Part shown: positions 36,698-44,168 of the stretch, one piece after another
Layout: each line of letters begins with the position of its first letter
How positions within the stretch are numbered: position 1 is the first letter of the stretch
Source of the DNA: Nocardiopsis kunsanensis DSM 44524
Lineage (GTDB): Bacteria; Actinomycetota; Actinomycetes; Streptosporangiales; Streptosporangiaceae
Assembly: GCF_000340965.1 (NCBI RefSeq)
Contig: NZ_ANAY01000024.1
Location: 1-64,000, forward strand
DNA length: 64,000 bases
Direction of reading: 5' to 3'
The notes under the pieces: generated by a model
What the model was told of the DNA's origin: nothing
What the model saw: the letters and a program-made list of their open reading frames with translations, nothing else
The model's database searches: none
Position numbers and translations under genes: made by a program

Positions 36698-37773
36698 CCC
36701 GAGCCGACGGTAGCGGCGAGTGGATGGCGATGCACATCTTCTACGCCGCCGATTCACGCCCCGTACTGACCGAGTGCCTGCGCCCCTTGGTTCACGACCT
36801 GCGGGAACGGAACCTGCTGGAGCGCTTCTTCTTCATCAACTACTGGCTGGAAGGCCAGCATGTCAGGTTCCGTGTCAAGCCCAGGACCCCGGAGCTGGCC
36901 GGGGAGGTCCGGGAACGTGTGGTGGAGGCCGTGACGGCCTACCTCAAGAGGCGGCCTGCGCTCTACGACTACGACTCCGAGTTCCTGCTCGAGATGTACG
37001 AGGACATGTTCCGCCTGGAGTACTCGGAGGAGGAACGGGTCGAGCGCTACGGCAGCGACGGGCCGATGCCCCTGCGGGAGAACAACACCTTCGCGTTCCT
37101 GCCCTACGAACCCGAGTACGCCAAGTACGGGGGACCGAAAGGGATCGAACTCGCCGAATGGCATTTCGAACACTCCAGTGACCTGGTGCTCAACATCCTC
37201 GCCCGCACCAACACCCACCTGCGTACCGTTCTGCTCGGTATTGCTTCCCAGCTCATGATGGTCATGGGAACGACCTTCATGCCGGACCGCGGCGATCTGG
37301 GTACCTTCTGGACCCGGTACCACGATTTCTGGCAGCACGCCTTCAAGCTCACCGACCTGGCCACGGTCGAGAAGTACGAAGAGAACTTCGACCAGATGTC
37401 CGCACGCCTCTCCCAGCGTTTCCACGACATCGAAGCGGGTGTGCACGGCACCGACGGGACCCGGCTGAGCTCCTTCGCCCACGACTGGGCCGAGCACTGT
37501 GCCGAACTGCGTGCCCGTGTGGTCGACCTGAGCGCCAAGGGCGACCTGCTCTTTCCCGCCTGGGACCCGGAGCGGATGCGCCACTCCGACGGCGCCGGGG
37601 AGTTCGAACCGGTCACGGACCCGGACACCGCACTCCGGATCCTGCTGTCCCCCTACATGCACATGACCAACAACAGGCTGGGAGCGACCATCGTCGACGA
37701 GGCCTACCTGTCGTACCTGCTCGCCCGTGTGGTGGGCCGGCCCTCCTTCCCGCTCTCGGAACGGGCCTCATGA
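36694..37773 (+). CDS. Split LanB elimination protein (SpaB C-terminal domain)
   Basis: A 359-residue thiopeptide-type biosynthesis domain protein. HIFYAADSRPVLTECLRPLV opens it; NYWLEGQHVRFRVKP, YEPEYAKYGGPKGIELAEWHFEHSSDLVL and YMHMTNNRLGATIVDEA are the hallmark SpaB_C segments. It removes glutamate to give dehydroalanine/dehydrobutyrine. Thiopeptide pyridine synthases are distant relatives; the intact KYGG and HMxxNRL motifs favour elimination, and only one such gene is present here. It is coupled on both sides by 4-base overlaps. Confidence 0.88.
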   Translation: MTRADGSGEWMAMHIFYAADSRPVLTECLRPLVHDLRERNLLERFFFINYWLEGQHVRFRVKPRTPELAGEVRERVVEAVTAYLKRRPALYDYDSEFLLEMYEDMFRLEYSEEERVERYGSDGPMPLRENNTFAFLPYEPEYAKYGGPKGIELAEWHFEHSSDLVLNILARTNTHLRTVLLGIASQLMMVMGTTFMPDRGDLGTFWTRYHDFWQHAFKLTDLATVEKYEENFDQMSARLSQRFHDIEAGVHGTDGTRLSSFAHDWAEHCAELRARVVDLSAKGDLLFPAWDPERMRHSDGAGEFEPVTDPDTALRILLSPYMHMTNNRLGATIVDEAYLSYLLARVVGRPSFPLSERAS

Positions 37774-39014
37774 TCGCGGGGAACGACCCGGCCGACGCCC
37801 GCCCCCGGATCCGTGAGGACATCGTCGTCGGGCCTGCCCTGATCAGGGGCAGCCGACCGATCCACGTGATCAAGGATCCGGTGTCGGAACGGATGATGAC
37901 GGTCGGGGCCCGGGAACACTTCATCATCTCCCGCCTCGACGGGCACCACAGTCTCGCCGACATCACCGCCGAGTACGGGGCCGAGTTCGGCCGGCGTCTC
38001 GACGAGCGGGCCTGGGGCGGGGTCATGTCGACGTTGGCCGGTCGTTCCCTCCTGGAGGGGAGTCCCCCTCCGAAAGCCGCTGAACCGGACGCCGGCAGCG
38101 GTCCCACGCTCCTCAACGCACGGATCGAGCTCCTGCGTCCGGGACCGTGGCTGGAACACACCGCCGCACGGGTGGCATGGGCCTTCTCCCCGGCGTTCGT
38201 ACTCATCGCGATGGCCGCAGCGATGGTGGCCTGCGCCACGGTGGCCCTGAACCTGGGCCCGCTCTTCGGGACCGCGACCCAGGTCTGGTCCGACCCCTGG
38301 ACCGGGGCCCTCGCGCTCGTCGTCCTCTGGGGCGTGGTGGCCCTGCACGAACTCGGCCACGGCCTGGCCGCCGTGCGGTTCGGTGCACGGGTGCGCGACT
38401 TCGGCATCGCCTGGCGGTTCCCCCTGATCGCACCGTACTGCGCGGTCGAAGAGGTCCAGGTCCTGCCGTCCCGGGACCGGGTGCGTATCGCCTTCGCCGG
38501 GGTCTTCGTCAGTCTCCTCGTGCTGCCGGTGGCTCTGCTGCTCTGGCTCCTGGCCCCGGAGGGGAGCGGCCTGTACACGTTCGCGTCGGTGCTCCTGCTG
38601 TTCGGCACCTTCGCGGCCCTGATCAACTTCGTGCCGTTCCTCAAGCTGGACGGCTACTCCATGCTCAACCACGCCCTCGGCACGGAGAACCTCGCGCGGG
38701 ACGCCCGCAGCCATGTGCTCGGACGACTGCGTGCACGGTTCGGCGGAGCTGAGCAACCCCCCAGTCCCCCACGGCCGATCGGGTTCGCTTACGTGACCTA
38801 TGCGACCTCGTCGGTGCTCTTCCACACGGCCCTCACAGCTGTTCTCGCGGCCTGGTGGTTCACCTTTCTGGACCACCTCATCGGCCCGTGGACTGCTGCA
38901 GGGCTCCTCGCTGCGACGGCCGTCGCGATCATCGCCGTCTACCGGACCAGAGCGGTCCGCCGACGCGCCGCCAGCGACACACGACACCGGTCGACAGGCA
39001 AGGAAGGAACATGA
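37770..39014 (+). CDS. M50-like membrane metalloprotease with N-terminal PqqD-like domain
   Basis: A 414-residue protein. Residues about 20-97 form a PqqD/RRE-like winged helix (RSRPIHVIKDPVSERMMTVG pattern, then LDGHHSLADITAEYG). Then come several membrane helices with HELGHG (193-198, zinc ligands) and NFVPFLKLDG (286-295), the two site-2 protease motifs. Such proteins occur in RiPP loci, where the role is uncertain; leader recognition plus intramembrane cleavage would make it the leader peptidase. No other protease is in the locus. Coupled at both ends. Confidence 0.85.
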   Translation: MIAGNDPADARPRIREDIVVGPALIRGSRPIHVIKDPVSERMMTVGAREHFIISRLDGHHSLADITAEYGAEFGRRLDERAWGGVMSTLAGRSLLEGSPPPKAAEPDAGSGPTLLNARIELLRPGPWLEHTAARVAWAFSPAFVLIAMAAAMVACATVALNLGPLFGTATQVWSDPWTGALALVVLWGVVALHELGHGLAAVRFGARVRDFGIAWRFPLIAPYCAVEEVQVLPSRDRVRIAFAGVFVSLLVLPVALLLWLLAPEGSGLYTFASVLLLFGTFAALINFVPFLKLDGYSMLNHALGTENLARDARSHVLGRLRARFGGAEQPPSPPRPIGFAYVTYATSSVLFHTALTAVLAAWWFTFLDHLIGPWTAAGLLAATAVAIIAVYRTRAVRRRAASDTRHRSTGKEGT

Positions 39015-39931
39015 ACAGAGAAGACGACGGTGTGAACGCCGTGGTTGTGGAGGCCCTGACCAAGGCCTACGGAGGAAAGACCGTGGTCGACGGGGTATCG
39101 CTCACCGTTCGTGAGGGTGAGTTCTTCGGTCTCCTCGGCCCCAACGGCGCGGGCAAGACCACGACGATGGAGATGATGGAGGGGCTGCGCAAGGCCGACA
39201 GCGGTTCGGTGAGCCTCCTCGGCTCCTCGCCCCAGCCCCGCAACACCGCGCTACTGCCGAGGATCGGGGTCCAACTCCAGGCTTCGGCCTTCTTCGAGCG
39301 CCTCACGGCACACGAACAGCTGGTCACTTTCGCGGCCCTCTACGGTGCGTCCACGGACCGTGTCGACGACACCCTGGAACTGGTGGGGCTCACCGAGCAC
39401 TCCCATGTCCGGGAGGACAAGCTCTCCGGCGGCCAACGCCAACGGTTGTCGATCGCCTGTGCACTGGTCCACGACCCCGAGCTCCTCTTCCTGGACGAGC
39501 CGACCGCCTCCCTGGACCCGCAAGCGCGCCGCAATCTGTGGGACGTGCTGCGCGGGATCAAGGAGCGAGGCAAGACGATCGTCTACACCACGCACTACAT
39601 CGAGGAGGCGGAGCGTCTGTGCGACCGGATCGCCATCCTCGACCACGGCCGTGTGGTCGCGATGGACACGCCCGGTGCTCTGGTCGGTGGCCTGGGCACC
39701 GCCATGAGCATGGAGCTCCCCGAAGGTGTCCTCGGCGTCGACGAGCTCCTCTCCCTCCCGGGCGTGGACGACGTGCGAACGGAGGGGGACCGGATCCGCA
39801 TCACCGCATCCGACAGCAATGCCGTCATGCGTGCCCTCACCGATCGCGGTGCGGCGGGCCGGCTCCGGACCCGTGACGCCTCGTTGGAGGACGTCTTTCT
39901 CGAACTCACCGGAAGGGAGTACCGGTCGTGA
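39011..39931 (+). CDS. ABC exporter ATPase (DrrA-like)
   Basis: A 306-residue ATPase with Walker A GPNGAGKTT, signature LSGGQRQRLSIA, Walker B LLFLDEPTASLDP and the DrrA-type C-terminal extension. No C39 peptidase domain is fused, so leader removal must be separate. AAGGAAGGAAC precedes the ATG, which overlaps the M50 gene stop. With the next gene it forms the exporter, and perhaps self-immunity, of the RiPP. Confidence 0.94.
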   Translation: MNREDDGVNAVVVEALTKAYGGKTVVDGVSLTVREGEFFGLLGPNGAGKTTTMEMMEGLRKADSGSVSLLGSSPQPRNTALLPRIGVQLQASAFFERLTAHEQLVTFAALYGASTDRVDDTLELVGLTEHSHVREDKLSGGQRQRLSIACALVHDPELLFLDEPTASLDPQARRNLWDVLRGIKERGKTIVYTTHYIEEAERLCDRIAILDHGRVVAMDTPGALVGGLGTAMSMELPEGVLGVDELLSLPGVDDVRTEGDRIRITASDSNAVMRALTDRGAAGRLRTRDASLEDVFLELTGREYRS

Positions 39932-40680
39932 TCGCCTTTCAGCAGATGTCCGTTGCGGTCGGCAAGGGTTTCGTCCGCGACCGGGCCGCCCTGTTCTTCT
40001 CGTTCCTGCTGCCGCTGTTCTTCCTGGTCCTCTTCGCGATCCTCTTCGGGGCCATGGAAGGGTCGGAGAACACCCTCGAGCCCATCCAGTACATCGCGCC
40101 GGGGATCCTCTCGTTCGGTATCGCGATGTCGGCGGTGACCGCGTCCGCGCTCACCCTGGTCACCTGGCGCCAGAACGGCTTGCTGCGCAGGCTCCGACTG
40201 ACCCCGGTGAACCCGTTCACCATCCTGACCTCGCGTTTTGCCGTGACCGTGGTGGTAGCGGTGCTGCAAGCGGCACTGTTCCTCGGGGTGGCTTTCCTCC
40301 CGTTCTTCGGATTGCGCCTGGAGAGCACCTGGTGGATGGCGATCCCGCTCTTCCTCATCGGGGTGCTCTCGTTCTTCTCGCTCGGGATCCTCATCGGGTC
40401 CCTCTTCAGGACGGAGCAGTCGGCCTCGGCCGCTGCCAACCTGATCGTGCTTCCGCTGGGCTTCCTCTCGGGCACCTTCTTCCCCTTGGACTTCGCGCCC
40501 TCCTGGATGGACACGGTCTCCCTGGCCAGCCCTCTGCGGCACATGAACGACGGAATGCTGGCGCTCCTGGTCCGCGGAGAAGGGCCGGAGGCGCTGTTGG
40601 TGCCCTGCGGTGTGCTTCTCCTGTTCACCCTGGTCACCACCGGTCTGGCGGGTTACTTCATCACACGCGGGGAGCAGTGA
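39928..40680 (+). CDS. ABC-2 type permease of the RiPP exporter
   Basis: A 250-residue permease with six hydrophobic segments: about 20-43 (LFFSFLLPLFFLVLFAILF), 55-80, 102-125, 137-157, 168-185 and 223-245. LRRLRLTPVNPFTIL between helices 2 and 3 is typical of DrrB-like proteins. The GTG start overlaps the ATPase stop (GTGA). Product export or resistance is inferred from context. Confidence 0.92.
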   Translation: MIAFQQMSVAVGKGFVRDRAALFFSFLLPLFFLVLFAILFGAMEGSENTLEPIQYIAPGILSFGIAMSAVTASALTLVTWRQNGLLRRLRLTPVNPFTILTSRFAVTVVVAVLQAALFLGVAFLPFFGLRLESTWWMAIPLFLIGVLSFFSLGILIGSLFRTEQSASAAANLIVLPLGFLSGTFFPLDFAPSWMDTVSLASPLRHMNDGMLALLVRGEGPEALLVPCGVLLLFTLVTTGLAGYFITRGEQ

Positions 40681-40827
40681 GGCGGGGAGCGCCGGTACGG
40701 GCAAGAGCGCTGCCATGAGTCTGCAAGCAGCGGACGGAACCATGGTTGCTCGGGCGCGCGACCCCTCCTCCTCGCGGGGCGGGGACGCGTACCCGGTCCA
40801 TGTGACGACCGTCGAAAGGAAGCACTG

Positions 40828-41022
40828 ATGCGCAGAGGAACCGGACCGGACGCGCTGTCCGGGCTCCAGGGTGAGCTGGAGCTCCTGGAGTCGGAGACCT
40901 TCGAGGTCCTCGACCTGGTCGAGGCCCGCGAGGAGATGCTCGGCAGCACCACCTCCACCACCAGCTGCACCTCCAGCTGCTCCAGCAGCAGCTGCTCCAG
41001 CACCAGCTGCTCCGGCGGCTGA
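40828..41022 (+). CDS. RiPP precursor peptide 1
   Basis: A 64-residue precursor. The leader (about 1-40) has LLESETFEVLDL and REEMLGS, shared with the other three. The core (41-64) begins TTSTTSCTSSCSSSSC and is Ser/Thr/Cys except for two final Gly: 22 of 24 residues can be modified, with four Cys. GAAAGGAAG lies seven bases before the ATG. It is the most divergent of the four copies. The exact cleavage site, placed after MLGS, is inferred. Confidence 0.9.
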   Translation: MRRGTGPDALSGLQGELELLESETFEVLDLVEAREEMLGSTTSTTSCTSSCSSSSCSSTSCSGG

Positions 41023-41041
41023 CGAGGAAGGACACGTCGCC

Positions 41042-41215
41042 TTGACGAACGGCAACCTCGACCTCCTGCACAACGAACTGGAGCAGCTCGAGTCGGAGAC
41101 CTTCGAGGTCCTGGACTTCGCCGGCTCCCCGGAGGAGATGCTCGCCGGCACCACCTCCACCAGCAGCACCAGTACGTGCAGCAGCTGCAGTAGTTGCACC
41201 AGCTGCGCGTCCTGA
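41042..41215 (+). CDS. RiPP precursor peptide 2 (TTG start)
   Basis: A 57-residue precursor beginning at TTG, the only in-frame start that keeps a leader of family length; GAGGAAGGA lies about ten bases upstream, right after the stop of precursor 1. The leader has QLESETFEVLDFA and PEEMLAG. The core (37-57) starts TTSTSSTSTCSSCSSC and ends in a Cys-Ala-Ser; 20 of 21 residues are Ser, Thr or Cys, with four Cys. Use of TTG may lower its translation relative to its siblings. Confidence 0.85.
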   Translation: MTNGNLDLLHNELEQLESETFEVLDFAGSPEEMLAGTTSTSSTSTCSSCSSCTSCAS

Positions 41216-41250
41216 TACACGAACCCCATGACGAGTGAAGGAAGAGTGGC

Positions 41251-41424
41251 ATGAGTCAGCCCCTGTACGGTCTGCGGACCGAGCTGGAGCAGCTCGAGTC
41301 GGAGACCTTCGAGGTCCTGGACTTCGCTGACTCCCCGGAGGAGATGCTCGCCGGCACCACCTCCACCAGCAGCACCAGCTGCTGCTCGAGCTGCACCAGT
41401 TGCACCAGCTGCGCGTCCTTCTGA
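41251..41424 (+). CDS. RiPP precursor peptide 3
   Basis: A 57-residue precursor. The leader opens MSQPLYGLRTELEQLESETF and ends PEEMLAG. The core (36-57) starts TTSTSSTSCCSSCTSC and ends Ala-Ser-Phe; it has five Cys including a Cys-Cys pair, and 20 of 22 residues are Ser, Thr or Cys. The terminal Phe is the only aromatic residue in any core. GAAGGAAGAG precedes the ATG. Near-identical to precursor 4, including 5' flanking sequence. Confidence 0.92.
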   Translation: MSQPLYGLRTELEQLESETFEVLDFADSPEEMLAGTTSTSSTSCCSSCTSCTSCASF

Positions 41425-41458
41425 GGCGCCTCCCCCGCACGAGTGAAAGAAGAGTGAC

Positions 41459-41638
41459 ATGAGTCAGCCCCTGTACGGTCTGCGCAACGAGCTGGAGCAG
41501 CTCGAGTCGGAGACCTTCGAGGTCCTGGACTTCGCCGAGTCCCCCGAGGAGATGCTCTCCGGTACCACCTCCACCAGCAGCACCAGCTGCTGCTCGAGCT
41601 GCACCAGCTGCACCAGCACGGCCAGCAGCTGTGCCTAG
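41459..41638 (+). CDS. RiPP precursor peptide 4
   Basis: A 59-residue precursor. The leader opens MSQPLYGLRNELEQLESETF and ends PEEMLSG. The core (36-59) starts as in peptide 3 (TTSTSSTSCCSSCTSC) but ends with a Ser/Thr/Ala segment and Cys-Ala; 22 of 24 residues are Ser, Thr or Cys, with five Cys. The ATG follows AAAGAAGAG. With peptide 3 it reflects a recent tandem duplication. Confidence 0.92.
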   Translation: MSQPLYGLRNELEQLESETFEVLDFAESPEEMLSGTTSTSSTSCCSSCTSCTSTASSCA

Positions 41639-41643
41639 CTGAA

Positions 41644-41688
41644 GCGGCCGCCGTCCCCGAGTGCCCCGAGGAACCCCCCCTCGGCCGC
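41644..41688 (+). promoter_or_regulatory. Hairpin between precursor 4 and YcaO 2
   Basis: GCGGCCG and CGGCCGC form perfect 7-base arms around a 31-base loop in the 63-base gap. It could act as an attenuator or mRNA processing site, so that precursor message exceeds that of YcaO 2. Modest evidence. Confidence 0.35.
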
Positions 41689-41701
41689 GGCAGGGGACGG
41701 T

Positions 41702-43678
41702 ATGCCCACCGCCGCCGTACCGGGACCTTTCCGGTACGGCGGTCCTGACGACGTGAAGGAGACCGGAAGACAGGTGTACGACATGGGAACCGCCGAGGGC
41801 GGTCTGGCGTTCCTGAGCCGAGAGCTGGACCTGCGCTGGTCGCGGTCCGGGCTCCCCGCGGGCCGGAACCCCCGGGTCCGTGAACTGGGTGAGCGGGACA
41901 TGGTGCCGAACACCGCGGGCAGCCGGCACACCGAAGTCTTCCTCACGCCCCGTTCGGTGTTGATCGGCCCGGTCGGCGGGGGAGAGGCCGGTCCGTGCAC
42001 GCGGTGTCTGGTGGGCCGTTGGCAGCGGCTGCGGCCCGAGGCCGAGCGCAGGGCCCTGGAGGCCGACACGGCCTTCGAACGCAGGGCCGCTGATCCCTGG
42101 ATCACCGACTTCACTGTCGAGAGCGTCCATCAGCTGTACACCGATGCCGTCCTGAACGGTCGTGACCACGGGTGGTCCGACCGGACCGCCGGTGTGGTCG
42201 AGCTGGCCCTGTCCTCGCTCACGGTGCGGACCTTTCCGCTGCTGGCCGACTCCGGTTGTCCCCACTGTGCCCGGCCGGTGCCGACGAGCCCGGAGACCGC
42301 TCTGCCCGAGCTGCGCACGAGGACCAAACCCGACCAGGACACCTACCGGCTCCGCGGCTCCGACGGGTTCGACGTCGACACGAGTGTCTTCGTCAACCCT
42401 GTCTGCGGTGTGCTCGGAGAGACCGTCCACGTGGACCTGACGTCCCCGACCATGGCTCCGGCGACGGGGAACATGCGGATCACGGCCGCCGGCCTGTTGC
42501 TGGACGTGGGATGGTCCGGTCAAACCGATTCCTACGCCACGAGCCGGCTCTTCGGTGTCTTCGAGGGGCTCGAACGCCATGCGGGTACACAGCAGAGGCG
42601 CCACGACACCCTGGTGACGGGCAGCCGCAACGAACTCCTCGACCGCGGTCTACGGGTGCTGGACCCCTCGGAGTGCGGACTCTACGACGACGCGTTCCAC
42701 GGCGAGGACGGGACCCGTCTGAACCCGTACACCCCGGATCTGCGGACACGGTGGGTGTGGGGGCGCTCGCTGCGCGACGACGAGCCGGTCCTGGTGCCCG
42801 AACAGCTCGTCTACTACGTACGGGACGGTGAACCCGGAGCCTTCGTGGACGAGTGCTCCAACGGGTGTGCGGTCGGCAGTACTCCGGAGGAAGCGCTCCT
42901 GCACGGTCTCCTGGAACTGGTGGAGCGCGACGCCTTCGTCCTCGCCTGGTACGCCGGGCTTGCGTTGCCGGAGATCGACATTACCTCGCTGGCCGATCCC
43001 GAGACCCGCCACATGATCGACCGCATCCGTCTGCACGGATACGACGTGCGCCTCTTCGACAACCGGATCGATCTGCCCTTCCCCGTGGTCAACGCGGTAG
43101 GGGTGCGTCGGGACGGCGGGATGGGCAGCTTGTGTTTCGCCGCGGGCTCGGGCCTCGACCCGGGTTCAGCCGTGCGCTCGGCCGTGGAGGAGATCGCCAC
43201 CTACATCCCGTCGCTTCCTCTGCGCACCGAGCGACGCCGCACGGAGATCGAGGCCATGGTGGACGACCACGGCCTGGTGCGTGAGCTGAAGGACCACCCG
43301 TTGCTGTTCGCCCTGCCCAGGATGGCCCCGGAAGCGGACTTCCTGTTGGGGGAGCGCCGGGAGCGCCGGTTCGAGGACCTGTACCGGGACTGGGAGTCCA
43401 GGCGCCCCCGCAGCGAGGACCTGTCGGAGGATCTGCGTTCGTGCGTCTCGGTCCTGACCGAACGCGGCTTCGACGTCCTCGGGGTCGACCAGACCTCACC
43501 CGAGCAGGCTGCCGCCGGGTTGTCCAACGTGGCCGTGATCGTGCCGGGTCTGACACCCATCGACTTCGGTTGGCACAAACAGCGTGTGTTCACCCTGCCG
43601 CGCTTCCGTGAATTGGTGGAGCGGACCGCTGGAGCGGGGGCAGGGGTACCGAACCCGGTCCCCCACCCCTTCCCCTAG
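41702..43678 (+). CDS. YcaO cyclodehydratase 2
   Basis: A 658-residue paralogue of the protein at 30293. Zinc-ribbon pairs fall at almost the same positions (CTRC 99-102, CPHC 186-189). The YcaO core has FEGLERHAG, ECSNGCAVGSTPEEALLHGLLELVERDAF and VEEIATY, and the C-terminus is again PHPFP. Both copies therefore look active. It may act on different residues (Cys versus Ser/Thr) or at different core positions. The ATG is preceded by AGGGGAC. It lies beyond the precursors, apart from the other enzymes, and is convergent with the DUF1707 gene 13 bases away. Confidence 0.93.
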   Translation: MPTAAVPGPFRYGGPDDVKETGRQVYDMGTAEGGLAFLSRELDLRWSRSGLPAGRNPRVRELGERDMVPNTAGSRHTEVFLTPRSVLIGPVGGGEAGPCTRCLVGRWQRLRPEAERRALEADTAFERRAADPWITDFTVESVHQLYTDAVLNGRDHGWSDRTAGVVELALSSLTVRTFPLLADSGCPHCARPVPTSPETALPELRTRTKPDQDTYRLRGSDGFDVDTSVFVNPVCGVLGETVHVDLTSPTMAPATGNMRITAAGLLLDVGWSGQTDSYATSRLFGVFEGLERHAGTQQRRHDTLVTGSRNELLDRGLRVLDPSECGLYDDAFHGEDGTRLNPYTPDLRTRWVWGRSLRDDEPVLVPEQLVYYVRDGEPGAFVDECSNGCAVGSTPEEALLHGLLELVERDAFVLAWYAGLALPEIDITSLADPETRHMIDRIRLHGYDVRLFDNRIDLPFPVVNAVGVRRDGGMGSLCFAAGSGLDPGSAVRSAVEEIATYIPSLPLRTERRRTEIEAMVDDHGLVRELKDHPLLFALPRMAPEADFLLGERRERRFEDLYRDWESRRPRSEDLSEDLRSCVSVLTERGFDVLGVDQTSPEQAAAGLSNVAVIVPGLTPIDFGWHKQRVFTLPRFRELVERTAGAGAGVPNPVPHPFP

Positions 43679-43691
43679 ACGGGCGTCCGGC

Positions 43692-44168
43692 TCAGGACCG
43701 GCGTCGGCGCACGAGTGTCACGATCAGCGGTGGGATGCCCCAGAAACCGCAGAAGAGCGCCCACCCGAGCACACCCACCGGGTAGCCCATGACCAGAGCC
43801 GGGACCGCCCAGATGAAGAACATGACCGCGCTGAAGATCCCCCAGACGGCGAGGGGGCTCAGCCGTGAGCCCTCGTCGTCCTCCCCGGTGTCCTCCACCT
43901 CATCGGTGCTCTCCACCTCCTCGGAACCCTTCTGCGACCGGTGGGGCCGCTCCGGGTGACTCTCACCGGTCGCCGCGAGGTCGGTCACGAGGGTCTCGAG
44001 CTCACCACGGGTCCGTGCTCCGAGAGCGGCGTCGACCCGCTCGGCGTGCTCGTCCTGCGCCAGCCGCCCCTCCTCGAAAGCGGTCCGCAACATGGTTGTG
44101 GCGGCATCGCGGTCGGCGTCCGAGACACGCTGCAAGTCATCGCTGCGGTCGTCCTGCACTGTGGTCAT
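43692..44168 (-). CDS. DUF1707 protein with two C-terminal membrane helices
   Basis: A 158-residue protein. Residues about 10-65 are a DUF1707 module (RVSDADRDAATTMLRTAFEEGRL). An acidic linker (EEVESTDEVEDTGEDDEG) follows, then two helices (about 104-123 and 128-150) ending RRRRS. The start overlaps the regulator stop (ATGA on the minus strand), so it is translationally coupled to the SARP gene, an unusual link suggesting a shared signalling role. Function unknown. Confidence 0.8.
   Translation of the reverse strand: MTTVQDDRSDDLQRVSDADRDAATTMLRTAFEEGRLAQDEHAERVDAALGARTRGELETLVTDLAATGESHPERPHRSQKGSEEVESTDEVEDTGEDDEGSRLSPLAVWGIFSAVMFFIWAVPALVMGYPVGVLGWALFCGFWGIPPLIVTLVRRRRS

Noticed and set aside
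40715-40828. A 37-codon frame (MSLQAADGTM...) ending in TGATG over the start of precursor 1
   Set aside because: No ribosome site and no resemblance to the precursors; the stop-start overlap is probably chance, and precursor 1 has its own ribosome site.
40940-41030. The Ser/Thr/Cys stretches as mere low-complexity repeats
   Set aside because: Each is in frame with a conserved leader and a ribosome site, copied four times next to matching RiPP enzymes, so they are real cores.
39595-42604. Long minus-strand frames across the exporter and precursor genes
   Set aside because: They cross several well-supported plus-strand genes and are made of repeats complementary to them.
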